A DNA stretch of 37,746 nucleotides from an uncultured Lachnospiraceae bacterium. Its GTDB lineage: Bacteria; Bacillota; Clostridia; Lachnospirales; Lachnospiraceae. Shown one piece after another: positions 31,134 through 37,746 of the stretch. Made by a program: the position numbers and the translations under genes. The stretch covers positions 1 through 37,746 of the forward strand of contig CAMWMS010000006.1 of the NCBI GenBank assembly GCA_947175435.1, written 5' to 3'. The notes under the pieces are model-generated. The model made no database searches. It was not told the DNA's origin and saw only the letters and a list, made by a program, of their open reading frames with translations. Each line of letters starts with the position of its first letter. Within the stretch, counting starts at the first letter, position 1.

Positions 31134-31604
31134 ATGAAAGATGGGTTTATGCTGATCGGAGAAATTGCAGACTTTTTTGGTATTTCCAGAAAGGCAATAC
31201 GTTTATATGAAAAGAAAGATATTATTAAGCCTGTAAAAGTAGATGATGAGAATGGGTATCGTTACTATTCGGCGGAGCAGGTACAGCAGCTTAATGCGCT
31301 GTTAGAATTAAAAGCACTCGGTTTTTCTCTTGACGAGATCAAAATGATCATCGACGGGAAAAAGGAGAAAGCGGCATTGCTTGAAATGCTTGAAAAGAAG
31401 CGGCAGGCATGGCAGGAGGCAATGAGCCTGGCAAAATACAAAGAGGAGTGTATTGGTAATATTATCAATAATGTACAAGGTTCCGGGGCAGCAGAGAAGA
31501 TTGCGGAAATGACAGAGGAGGAGCGGGCGTGGCTGTTAGTAAAAATGGTATGCATTGAAGATATCAGGGCGCAGCATGCGTTGAGTGAGGCGTTGTGGGT
31601 GTGA
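31134..31604 (+). CDS. MerR-family transcriptional regulator
   Basis: This is a 156-residue MerR-type protein. The DNA-binding head is MLIGEIADFFGISRKAIRLYEKKDIIKP followed by GYRYYSAEQVQQLNALLELKALGFSLDEI, and a long dimerisation coiled coil follows. It has only a short C-terminal part (ending ALSEALWV), so no large drug-binding domain. GGAGG six bases before 31134 fixes the start; the ATG at 31128 abuts the ribosome binding site. It is the fourth gene of the exporter operon and probably activates the promoter at 28413. Its stop overlaps the next small ORF. Confidence 0.92.
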   Translation: MKDGFMLIGEIADFFGISRKAIRLYEKKDIIKPVKVDDENGYRYYSAEQVQQLNALLELKALGFSLDEIKMIIDGKKEKAALLEMLEKKRQAWQEAMSLAKYKEECIGNIINNVQGSGAAEKIAEMTEEERAWLLVKMVCIEDIRAQHALSEALWV

Positions 31605-31747
31605 TGGATTGGCGTGATAGAGTTGTTATGTCAATGCGCGGGAATACAAAAGTCGTTCCAAAAAGTTGCACTTATAATGTCGGGCTAAAAGGACTAAAAG
31701 CATTGAAAATTAATTTTTCACAAGTGTTGCAGGAAGCGTTGTTGTAA
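31604..31747 (+). CDS. 47-residue ORF with ribbon-helix-helix-like tail
   Basis: The ATG at 31604 overlaps the TGA of the MerR gene (TGATG), a typical coupling arrangement. The C-terminal GLKALKINFSQVLQEALL resembles the helix pair of ribbon-helix-helix antitoxins such as HicB or CcdA-type proteins, where xLGINLSQVLxEAL is common. The N-terminal half is not recognisable. No toxin gene follows, so it may be a remnant or a small DNA-binding protein. An internal ATG at 31634 is an alternative start. Confidence 0.35.
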   Translation: MDWRDRVVMSMRGNTKVVPKSCTYNVGLKGLKALKINFSQVLQEALL

Positions 31748-31762
31748 AAAACTGGGTAGGAC

Positions 31763-31791
31763 TTGACAAACACTCCCCAAGTAACTATATT
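31763..31791 (+). promoter_or_regulatory. valS promoter
   Basis: TTGACA (31763-31768) and TATATT (31786-31791) are separated by 17 bases. A strong vegetative promoter reading into the T-box leader. Confidence 0.85.
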
Positions 31792-31799
31792 ATTTATAA

Positions 31800-32108
31800 T
31801 AAAGAAACTGAAAGGTAACGACAAAGAGGAGTACATGACCACCGCCGCCAGAGAGAGCGCCGCAAGCTGAAAGGCCGCTTCGGAGAGGAATCATGGAAGG
31901 TAGCTTTGGAACCGGGATACCGAAAACCGTCATGGTAAGAACAGAATTGACGGATTACAGTAAGTGTCCACGCCCGATCCCCGTTATCGGATCAAGATTT
32001 TTATGAGTTGCTATGACAGCTTTTAAGAGTCGCAGAGTGAGAAACTAAGGTGGTACCGCGTATATGCGCCCTTTGCCGACATGTCGGCAGAGGGCGTAAA
32101 TTTTTTAG
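31800..32108 (+). promoter_or_regulatory. T-box riboswitch (valine tRNA) upstream of valS
   Basis: The leader has the T-box sequence AGGTGGTACCGCG (32048-32060) followed by a terminator. Stem I can be read from AGTA (31830-31833) opposite a specifier. CATGAC (31834-31839) pairs with GTCATG (31929-31934), which places GTA (31935-31937), a valine codon, at the specifier position. AGAGAGC near 31850 and GGCCGCTTC near 31880 fit other Stem I elements. Uncharged tRNA-Val would stabilise the antiterminator and switch on valS. Confidence 0.9.
32066..32108 (+). terminator. T-box terminator hairpin
   Basis: CGCCCT (32067-32072) pairs with AGGGCG (32091-32096), enclosing GCCGAC/GTCGGC, followed by TAAATTTTTT. 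It is the transcription-off structure of the valS T-box, competing with the antiterminator formed by the T-box sequence. Confidence 0.9.
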
Positions 32109-32120
32109 GAGGAGAAAACC

Positions 32121-34820
32121 ATGAGCAAAGAACTAGCCAAAACCTATGACCCCAAGGGCATAGAAGACAGACTATACCAGAAATGGATGGACAAAAAATA
32201 TTTTCATGCGGAGGTTGACGAGACGAAGAAACCCTTCACCATCGTGATTCCGCCGCCAAATATCACGGGACAGCTCCACATGGGACATGCGCTCGACAAT
32301 ACGATGCAGGATATTCTGATCCGTTATAAGAGAATGCAGGGCTACAATGCTCTCTGGCAGCCCGGAACGGACCATGCTTCCATCGCAACGGAAGTCAGGA
32401 TCATCGAGAAACTGAAAGAGGAAGGTATCTCGAAAGAAGACTTAGGACGTGAAGGCTTCTTAAAGCGTGCATGGGAGTGGAAAGACGAGTACGGCGGACG
32501 CATCATCAGCCAGCTTAAGAAACTGGGTTCTTCCTGCGATTGGGACAGGGAGCGTTTCACCATGGACGAGGGCTGTAATAAGGCGGTTACGGAAGTGTTT
32601 TGTAAGATGCATGAAAAAGGCTGGATCTACAAGGGCAGCAGGATCATCAACTGGTGTCCGGTATGTAATACATCCATTTCCGACGCGGAGGTAGAGTACG
32701 AGGAGCAGGCAGGTCATTTCTGGCACATCAAATATCCGCTCGTGGATGAGAACGGACAGCCCAGCAAGACGGAATTTCTGGAGTTTGCAACCACACGTCC
32801 GGAGACGATGCTCGGTGATACGGCGGTGGCTGTCAATCCGAATGATGAGAGATATACTTATTTAAAAGGAAGACAGGTATGGCTTCCCATTGTCAACAAG
32901 CCGATTCCGGTAGTGGAAGATGAGTATGTTGATATGGAATTTGGTACGGGTGTCGTTAAGATCACCCCGGCACATGACCCCAACGATTTCGAGGTCGGTA
33001 AGCGGCACGGTCTGCCCGAGGTCAACATCATGAACGATGACGCGACCATCAACGCAAACGGCGGCAAATACGAAGGACTCGACCGCTATGAGGCCAGAAA
33101 GCAGATCGTGAAGGAACTGGAAGCAGAAGGGCTTCTCGTTAAAATTGAGGACTACTCTCATAATGTAGGAACCCATGACCGCTGCAAGACCACCATTGAG
33201 CCGATGATCAAGAAACAGTGGTTCGTGAAGATGGATGAACTGATCAAACCTGCTGTGGAAGCCGTTAAGAATGGTGAGATCAAGCTGATTCCGGAGCGTA
33301 TGGATAAAACTTACTATAACTGGACAGACAATATAAGAGACTGGTGTATCAGCCGTCAGTTATGGTGGGGACACAGAATACCGGCGTACTATTGCGATAA
33401 GTGCGGCGAGGTAGTGGTAGCGAAGGAAATGCCGGGCGTATGTCCGAAGTGCGGTGATACGCATTTTACGCAGGATCCGGATACGCTGGATACTTGGTTT
33501 TCTTCTGCACTCTGGCCTTTTTCCACATTAGGATGGCCGGAAATGACAGAAGATCTGAAATATTTCTATCCGACTGATGTGCTTGTGACGGGTTACGATA
33601 TTATCTTTTTCTGGGTCATCCGTATGATCTTCTCGGGATATGAACAGATGGGCGAGAAGCCGTTCCACACGGTTTTATTCCACGGTCTGGTAAGAGACTC
33701 ACAGGGACGTAAGATGAGTAAATCACTCGGCAACGGTATCGATCCGCTGGAGATCATCGACCAGTACGGCGCCGACGCACTGCGTCTTACGTTAATCACG
33801 GGTAATGCGCCGGGAAATGACATGCGTTTCTACTATGAAAGAGTGGAGGCGAGCCGGAATTTTGCCAACAAGGTATGGAATGCTTCGAGATTTATCATGA
33901 TGAACATGGAGCAGGCGGAGGAGAAAACGGGCACTCGCGGATGGGAAATGTCATATGATGCAATAAGGAGTCATCTGGAGCCGGCTGACAAGTGGATATT
34001 GTCTAAATTAAATACGCTGGTTAAGGATGTAACCGACAATATCGACCATTATGAGCTTGGTATCGCAGTACAGAAAGTATATGATTTTATCTGGGATGAG
34101 TTCTGTGACTGGTATATTGAGATGGTAAAACCCCGTTTGTATCAGAAAGATACGGACGGACAGGAGAGCAATAATGCGGCCCTGTGGACACTGAAGAATG
34201 TCCTGATCGATGCTCTGAAACTGCTGCATCCTTATATGCCTTTTATCACGGAAGAAATCTTTTGCACGATCCAGAACGAAGAAGAATCCGTTATGATCTC
34301 CAAATGGCCTGAATTTACACAGGATCGCGATTTTAAAGCGGAAGAAGAGTCCATCGAGCTCATCAAGGAAGCGGTTCGCGGTATCAGAAATATTCGTACG
34401 CAGATGAACGTGGCTCCAAGCAGGAAGGCGGCTGTGTTTGTTGTCAGCGACAAAGAGGCGGTGAGAAAGATCTTTGAGGAAGGCAGTTTGTTCTTTGCTT
34501 CTCTGGCAGGAGCCTCTGAGGTAACGGTACAGGCGGATAAGAGCGGTATCGCCGATGACGCGGTATCCGTTGTGATTCCGAACGCGACGGTATATATTCC
34601 TTTTGCGGAGCTGGTGGACATCGCGCAGGAGATCGAGCGTCTGCAGAAAGAGGAGAAGCGTTTAAACGGCGAGCTTGCCCGCGTCAACAGCATGTTGAAT
34701 AATGAAAAATTCATGGCAAAGGCGCCGGAAGCCAAGGTGGCGGAAGAACGTGCAAAACTGGAGAAGTATACACAAATGCTGACACAGGTGAAGGAACGTC
34801 TGGCACAGCTTGGCAAGTAG
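32121..34820 (+). CDS. valS: Valine--tRNA ligase
   Basis: This 899-residue class I aminoacyl-tRNA synthetase charges tRNA-Val in the cytoplasm. The HIGH motif is HMGH at 53-56 within [15 protein letters not shown], and KMSKS is at 531-535 within [11 protein letters not shown]. The editing domain is present between them ([17 protein letters not shown]), as are [10 protein letters not shown] and zinc-type Cys in YYCDKCGE and CPKCGD. The C-terminal coiled coil ([23 protein letters not shown]) is the ValRS tRNA-binding arm. GGAGGAG precedes the ATG. It is regulated by the upstream T-box and followed by a terminator-like repeat. Confidence 0.98.
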   Translation: MSKELAKTYDPKGIEDRLYQKWMDKKYFHAEVDETKKPFTIVIPPPNITGQLHMGHALDNTMQDILIRYKRMQGYNALWQPGTDHASIATEVRIIEKLKEEGISKEDLGREGFLKRAWEWKDEYGGRIISQLKKLGSSCDWDRERFTMDEGCNKAVTEVFCKMHEKGWIYKGSRIINWCPVCNTSISDAEVEYEEQAGHFWHIKYPLVDENGQPSKTEFLEFATTRPETMLGDTAVAVNPNDERYTYLKGRQVWLPIVNKPIPVVEDEYVDMEFGTGVVKITPAHDPNDFEVGKRHGLPEVNIMNDDATINANGGKYEGLDRYEARKQIVKELEAEGLLVKIEDYSHNVGTHDRCKTTIEPMIKKQWFVKMDELIKPAVEAVKNGEIKLIPERMDKTYYNWTDNIRDWCISRQLWWGHRIPAYYCDKCGEVVVAKEMPGVCPKCGDTHFTQDPDTLDTWFSSALWPFSTLGWPEMTEDLKYFYPTDVLVTGYDIIFFWVIRMIFSGYEQMGEKPFHTVLFHGLVRDSQGRKMSKSLGNGIDPLEIIDQYGADALRLTLITGNAPGNDMRFYYERVEASRNFANKVWNASRFIMMNMEQAEEKTGTRGWEMSYDAIRSHLEPADKWILSKLNTLVKDVTDNIDHYELGIAVQKVYDFIWDEFCDWYIEMVKPRLYQKDTDGQESNNAALWTLKNVLIDALKLLHPYMPFITEEIFCTIQNEEESVMISKWPEFTQDRDFKAEEESIELIKEAVRGIRNIRTQMNVAPSRKAAVFVVSDKEAVRKIFEEGSLFFASLAGASEVTVQADKSGIADDAVSVVIPNATVYIPFAELVDIAQEIERLQKEEKRLNGELARVNSMLNNEKFMAKAPEAKVAEERAKLEKYTQMLTQVKERLAQLGK

Positions 34821-34828
34821 GATAATAT

Positions 34829-34903
34829 GTAACTGTTCAGAATGTGTATCTTCGTAACTGTGAAGAACAGAGTTCTGAACAGTTACGATAATTTTATTTT
34901 TTA
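34829..34903 (+). repeat. GTAAC palindromic repeat acting as valS terminator
   Basis: GTAACTGTTCAGAA (34829-34842) and TTCTGAACAGTTAC (34873-34886) are perfect 14-base inverted arms, with CTTC/GAAG inside, followed by a T-rich run (ATTTTATTTTTTAG). GATAAT occurs on both sides (34821-34826 and 34887-34892) as a possible target duplication. It shares CGTAACTGTGAAG (34853-34865) and the right end with the repeat at 34986. It probably terminates valS transcription. Confidence 0.75.
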
Positions 34904-34985
34904 GGGCTGGTAAAGTCCGTGAATATGGTGTAAAGTAATATTAGGATATTATGTTTTGGGACATTAATATATTAATAGATAGAAG

Positions 34986-35131
34986 GTAACTATTCAGTAT
35001 AGGTCGAAGCATTTACTGCTGAGACCGTAAGAATATGATTCGGCGAGCAAAATCCCATTGTCGAAGACAATTTAGGATGGATTTTGCATCGTAACTGTGA
35101 AGGTACTGAACAGTTACGAGAATTATTTTAG
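34986..35131 (+). repeat. Second, longer GTAAC palindromic repeat
   Basis: GTAACTATTCAG (34986-34997) and CTGAACAGTTAC (35106-35117) are inverted ends with one mismatch. Inside are a hairpin GGTC..GC ATTTACT GC..GACC and a second GCAAAATCC/GGATTTTGC enclosing TGTC/GACA. The right end is followed by GAGAATTATTTTAG, as in the shorter copy. The shorter copy looks like this one with the centre deleted. It carries no gene and looks like a non-autonomous interspersed element. Bases 34904-34985 between the copies show nothing recognisable. Confidence 0.7.
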
Positions 35132-35146
35132 CCGCAGGAAAGTGAG

Positions 35147-36691
35147 GTGAGTCACGTGAGCGGGGTTATGTTTTCGCCGGAACAAATGGATAAATTGAAA
35201 AATGCCATGAACAGAGCAGCGAAACCGGACACAACATCGACATCGATGGCAGTGTCGCTTGAGGTGCCGATATCGGATACGAAACAGAGCGATGGATGGG
35301 ATTCCCATGGAACGAATCTGGCGAGAGGCACTTATCTGCGCATCGATGAAGATGAGATGGCGGCGTGGCTCTATCTGGTACCTCCTGACAAGGGACAGAT
35401 CTACACGAAGGGTGAGCTCATGACCTATCTGGAGAAAAGCGGTGTGGTCAAGGGATATCACAGCTCTAATCTGTCGGCTATGATCAAGAAGAAGGTTTAT
35501 GAGAGGGAGATTCTGGTTGCGCAGGGCGCGGAAAGTGTGCCGGGGAAAGACGGATATTTTGAGTATCTTTTCTCTCCGGAGGAGTATGGTGTGCCTAAGA
35601 TCAGGGAGGACGGCACTGTCGATTACACGAATATGAGTGCGCTGCAGAATGTAAAGAAGGGCGACAAGGTAGCGGTCTATCATTATGCGGTACCGGGCAG
35701 GGACGGTTATACGGTTCGCGGTGCGGAGATGAAGGCAACACCTGCCAGAGATCTGCCGCCCATGCGTGGTAAGGGAATTCTGCGGGAAAATGATGTATAC
35801 TATGCACAGTCCGACGGTAAGATCGAGGTAAAGGACGGCAAGGTTGATATTCAGAATGTCCATGAGATCATGGGGGACGTAAATATGATCATAGGCAAGG
35901 TGGAGTTTTTCGGCGATGTGATCATTTACGGAAATGTGGACAGTGGTGTGACTATCCGTGCAGGACGGAATATCGAGATCCACGGAACTACGGGAGCCGC
36001 TACGCTTTTTGCGGGCGGGGATGTAGTCTTAAGCCGCGGTATCCAGGGCGGCGGTAAGATATCCGCCAGAGGAAGTGTCTTCGCGGACTTTATAGAGAAC
36101 ACTACGGTGGATGCGGGCGGCATGGTACAGTCCAATACCATTCTGAACGCCCAGATATCCGCGAAAGAAAAAGTAATCACCACGGGTAAGAGGGGATGTA
36201 TCATCGGCGGATATGTTCATGGTCTGAAAGGAATCGAGGCGATGGCAGCCGGTAGCGATGTGGAAGTTAAGACAATCCTACACTGTGGGTATGAGGTGTC
36301 GGCTTATGAGAAACTGTTAGATGTGAAGCATAAGGAGAGCGATACGAAAGAAAAGCTGTCTGAATTGGTAGAGACCATGACGGAAGCACTGCGTGAGAAG
36401 CGAATGAGGGGAGCAAGTACTCCGGCGGCCACTGAGGCGAAGTTGTCCGAATGGAATAGACTTAAGGATCAATATTTCGAAGAGCTGGATAAGATTGGTC
36501 GGGAACGGGAAACGCTGGAAGAGACCATGGAGGTGAGTAGAGGCGCCTACATCAAAATCGATGGTAATATTTATCGTAATGTAATTGTCAGTATTAACGC
36601 CGAGCAGATGGTACTTGACAGGAAAACCTGTTTCATGAAATATACTGCCGATAAAGGAATTATTGAGGGTGTGGTGATTGTTCACAATTAA
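35147..36691 (+). CDS. FapA/DUF342-family polymer-forming protein
   Basis: This is a 514-residue FapA-like protein. An N-terminal domain (to about 200, with PPDKGQIYTKGELMTYLEKSGV and GKDGYFEY) is followed by a right-handed beta-helix with regular short repeats (GDVIIYGNVDSGVTIRAGRNIEI, GGDVVLSRGIQGGGKI, ARGSVFADFIENTTVDAGG). A C-terminal coiled coil (about 385-460) precedes a final small domain. FapA (DUF342) proteins have been linked to flagellar assembly and envelope processes, but many Clostridia encode them away from flagellar genes, as here. Start choice is between GTG 35147 (AGGA upstream) and GTG 35156 (GAGG upstream); both are plausible. Confidence 0.85.
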   Translation: MSHVSGVMFSPEQMDKLKNAMNRAAKPDTTSTSMAVSLEVPISDTKQSDGWDSHGTNLARGTYLRIDEDEMAAWLYLVPPDKGQIYTKGELMTYLEKSGVVKGYHSSNLSAMIKKKVYEREILVAQGAESVPGKDGYFEYLFSPEEYGVPKIREDGTVDYTNMSALQNVKKGDKVAVYHYAVPGRDGYTVRGAEMKATPARDLPPMRGKGILRENDVYYAQSDGKIEVKDGKVDIQNVHEIMGDVNMIIGKVEFFGDVIIYGNVDSGVTIRAGRNIEIHGTTGAATLFAGGDVVLSRGIQGGGKISARGSVFADFIENTTVDAGGMVQSNTILNAQISAKEKVITTGKRGCIIGGYVHGLKGIEAMAAGSDVEVKTILHCGYEVSAYEKLLDVKHKESDTKEKLSELVETMTEALREKRMRGASTPAATEAKLSEWNRLKDQYFEELDKIGRERETLEETMEVSRGAYIKIDGNIYRNVIVSINAEQMVLDRKTCFMKYTADKGIIEGVVIVHN

Positions 36692-36745
36692 CGACAGGAT
36701 CATTGTGCGGGTTTGAGTTTAGAAGAGAAGAAGCTGGAACGGGAT

Positions 36746-37746
36746 ATGATGAAGCAAATAGACACATATCGGGAGGCGGAGGCGTATATCAACGATATTC
36801 CGAAGTTTTCCGGTAAGAATAGTATGGAGGATACCCGCAGATTTCTGGAGTATCTGGGGAGTCCGGCACAGAATTGCAAGATCATACACATAGCAGGCAC
36901 AAACGGAAAGGGTTCCGTTTGTGCTTATTTGTGTTCAGTGTTAAATCTGGCTGGGATCAGTGCGGGGATGTTTACATCGCCGCATCTGGTAACGATGCGG
37001 GAGCGATTTGCGATAAACGGCAGGATCGTAGATGAGGAGGAATTTCTGGAGGCTTTTAGGGCGGTGAGAGAGAGATTGTCCGATTTGCCTGAGGAGTTGG
37101 TCGCTAAGGCCTATCATCCCAGTTTTTTTGAGTTCCTTTTCTTTATGGCCATGGTTCTTTTCGAGGATGCGGGAGTGGAGTACATAGTGTTGGAGACCGG
37201 ATTGGGCGGCAGGCTGGATGCTACCAATGCGGTACCGGATAAAAAACTGTGCGTCATAACCGCTATTGGATATGACCACATGGAATATCTGGGTGATACA
37301 TTGTGGCAGATTGCCGGAGAAAAGGCGGGAATTATGCGTCGGGATGTTCCTGTAGTCTATTCGGTCGGGTATCAAGATGCAGCCGGGCGGATAGAAGAAT
37401 GTGCACGTTCCATAGGTGCTAAAACTGTGCCTTTGCAGAGAAAGGCGATAAAAGAAATAAAGATTCAACATAAAACAATTGATTTTTCTCTTCATTTAAA
37501 CTATTATGGTTATATTGGTTTTACTGTGTCCACCGCAGCGGTTTATCAGATCGAGAATGCGGCGCTGGCAGTCAAGGCGCTGGAACAGCTTAAGGATGAC
37601 CGCATAACGGTGCCCGTGATGCAGGAGGGAATCCGCAGTATGGTCTGGGAGGGCAGAATGGAAGAGATCCTGCCGTCAGTGTTTCTGGACGGGGCCCACC
37701 ACATAGACGGGATACGGGCTCTGTTGGATACGGTGAGATCGCAGCC
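36746..37746 (+). CDS. folC: Folylpolyglutamate/dihydrofolate synthase, 3' end outside window
   Basis: An open frame runs from 36746 to the window edge (333 codons visible, of about 430 expected). HIAGTNGKGSV is the ATP-binding P-loop of the Mur ligase-like folate synthases, with FTSPHLVTMRERFAING as the folate-binding signature. ETGLGGRLDATNAV, ITAIGYDHMEYLG and GEKAGIM are further conserved blocks, and FLDGAHHIDGI near the edge is the C-terminal domain motif (usually DGAHN). The enzyme adds glutamate to folates. Ribosome binding is weak; an upstream TTG at 36713 or the second ATG at 36749 are alternative starts. It follows fapA by about 50 bases and may be co-transcribed with it. Confidence 0.93.
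   Translation, partial: MMKQIDTYREAEAYINDIPKFSGKNSMEDTRRFLEYLGSPAQNCKIIHIAGTNGKGSVCAYLCSVLNLAGISAGMFTSPHLVTMRERFAINGRIVDEEEFLEAFRAVRERLSDLPEELVAKAYHPSFFEFLFFMAMVLFEDAGVEYIVLETGLGGRLDATNAVPDKKLCVITAIGYDHMEYLGDTLWQIAGEKAGIMRRDVPVVYSVGYQDAAGRIEECARSIGAKTVPLQRKAIKEIKIQHKTIDFSLHLNYYGYIGFTVSTAAVYQIENAALAVKALEQLKDDRITVPVMQEGIRSMVWEGRMEEILPSVFLDGAHHIDGIRALLDTVRSQ

Overview
The window looks like chromosomal DNA of a Clostridia bacterium, most likely a member of the Lachnospiraceae. This is inferred from several things: strong AGGAGG ribosome binding sites, TTGACA/TATAAT promoters, a T-box leader on valS, a FapA/DUF342 protein, a Rpn-type nuclease, a BlaI/BlaR1 pair and HK-RR-FtsX cassettes. No sequence search was possible, so every name rests on motifs and family resemblance. 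I saw no rRNA, tRNA, CRISPR array, integrase or intact transposase.

Layout. 1-4354: the end of a uroporphyrinogen-decarboxylase-like gene, then a complete polar amino-acid ABC importer (lipoprotein, two permeases, ATPase). 4419-5567: a Rpn/PD-(D/E)XK nuclease with its own consensus promoter and a folded leader. 5713-11685, minus strand: an operon of HxlR regulator, OmpR-type response regulator, histidine kinase, ABC ATPase and 8-TM FtsX permease. Between kinase and ATPase lie a probable regulator-activated promoter and a 229-bp imperfect palindrome. 11862-12896: an extended -10 promoter, a 66-nt hairpin, a 37-codon ORF and a QueG-like double 4Fe-4S protein, closed by a terminator.

13071-16656 is the most interesting block. 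It holds a 71-residue peptide with seven ACGX motifs, a radical SAM/SPASM maturase, a nitroreductase, an FMN-barrel/ferredoxin protein and a class-M-like sirtuin in which Gln replaces the catalytic His. It reads as a peptide-modification (RiPP-like) pathway carrying unusual redox and NAD+-dependent partners.

16791-28269 is an accessory, resistance-flavoured stretch of mostly single genes: four GNAT acetyltransferases (one very like AAC(6') aminoglycoside acetyltransferases), a phosphotransferase of the APH fold, a BlaI/BlaR1 sensor pair with dyad operators, a Lachnospiraceae-type protein of unknown function, an EamA exporter, two HAD phosphatases, an HD hydrolase, and an MGT-type glycosyltransferase with an AbrB-like partner. 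A 26-residue membrane peptide with its own promoter also lies here.

28413-31747 is an ABC exporter split into TMD, NBD and TMD genes. It is driven by a promoter with the 19-bp spacer and central dyad typical of MerR control, and the MerR gene closes the operon, followed by a small helix-rich ORF. 31763-34820 is a T-box-controlled valS. 34829-35131 carries two related palindromic repeats, with a third partial copy at 14443. 35147-37746 holds a FapA-like protein and the 5' part of folC, which runs off the right edge.
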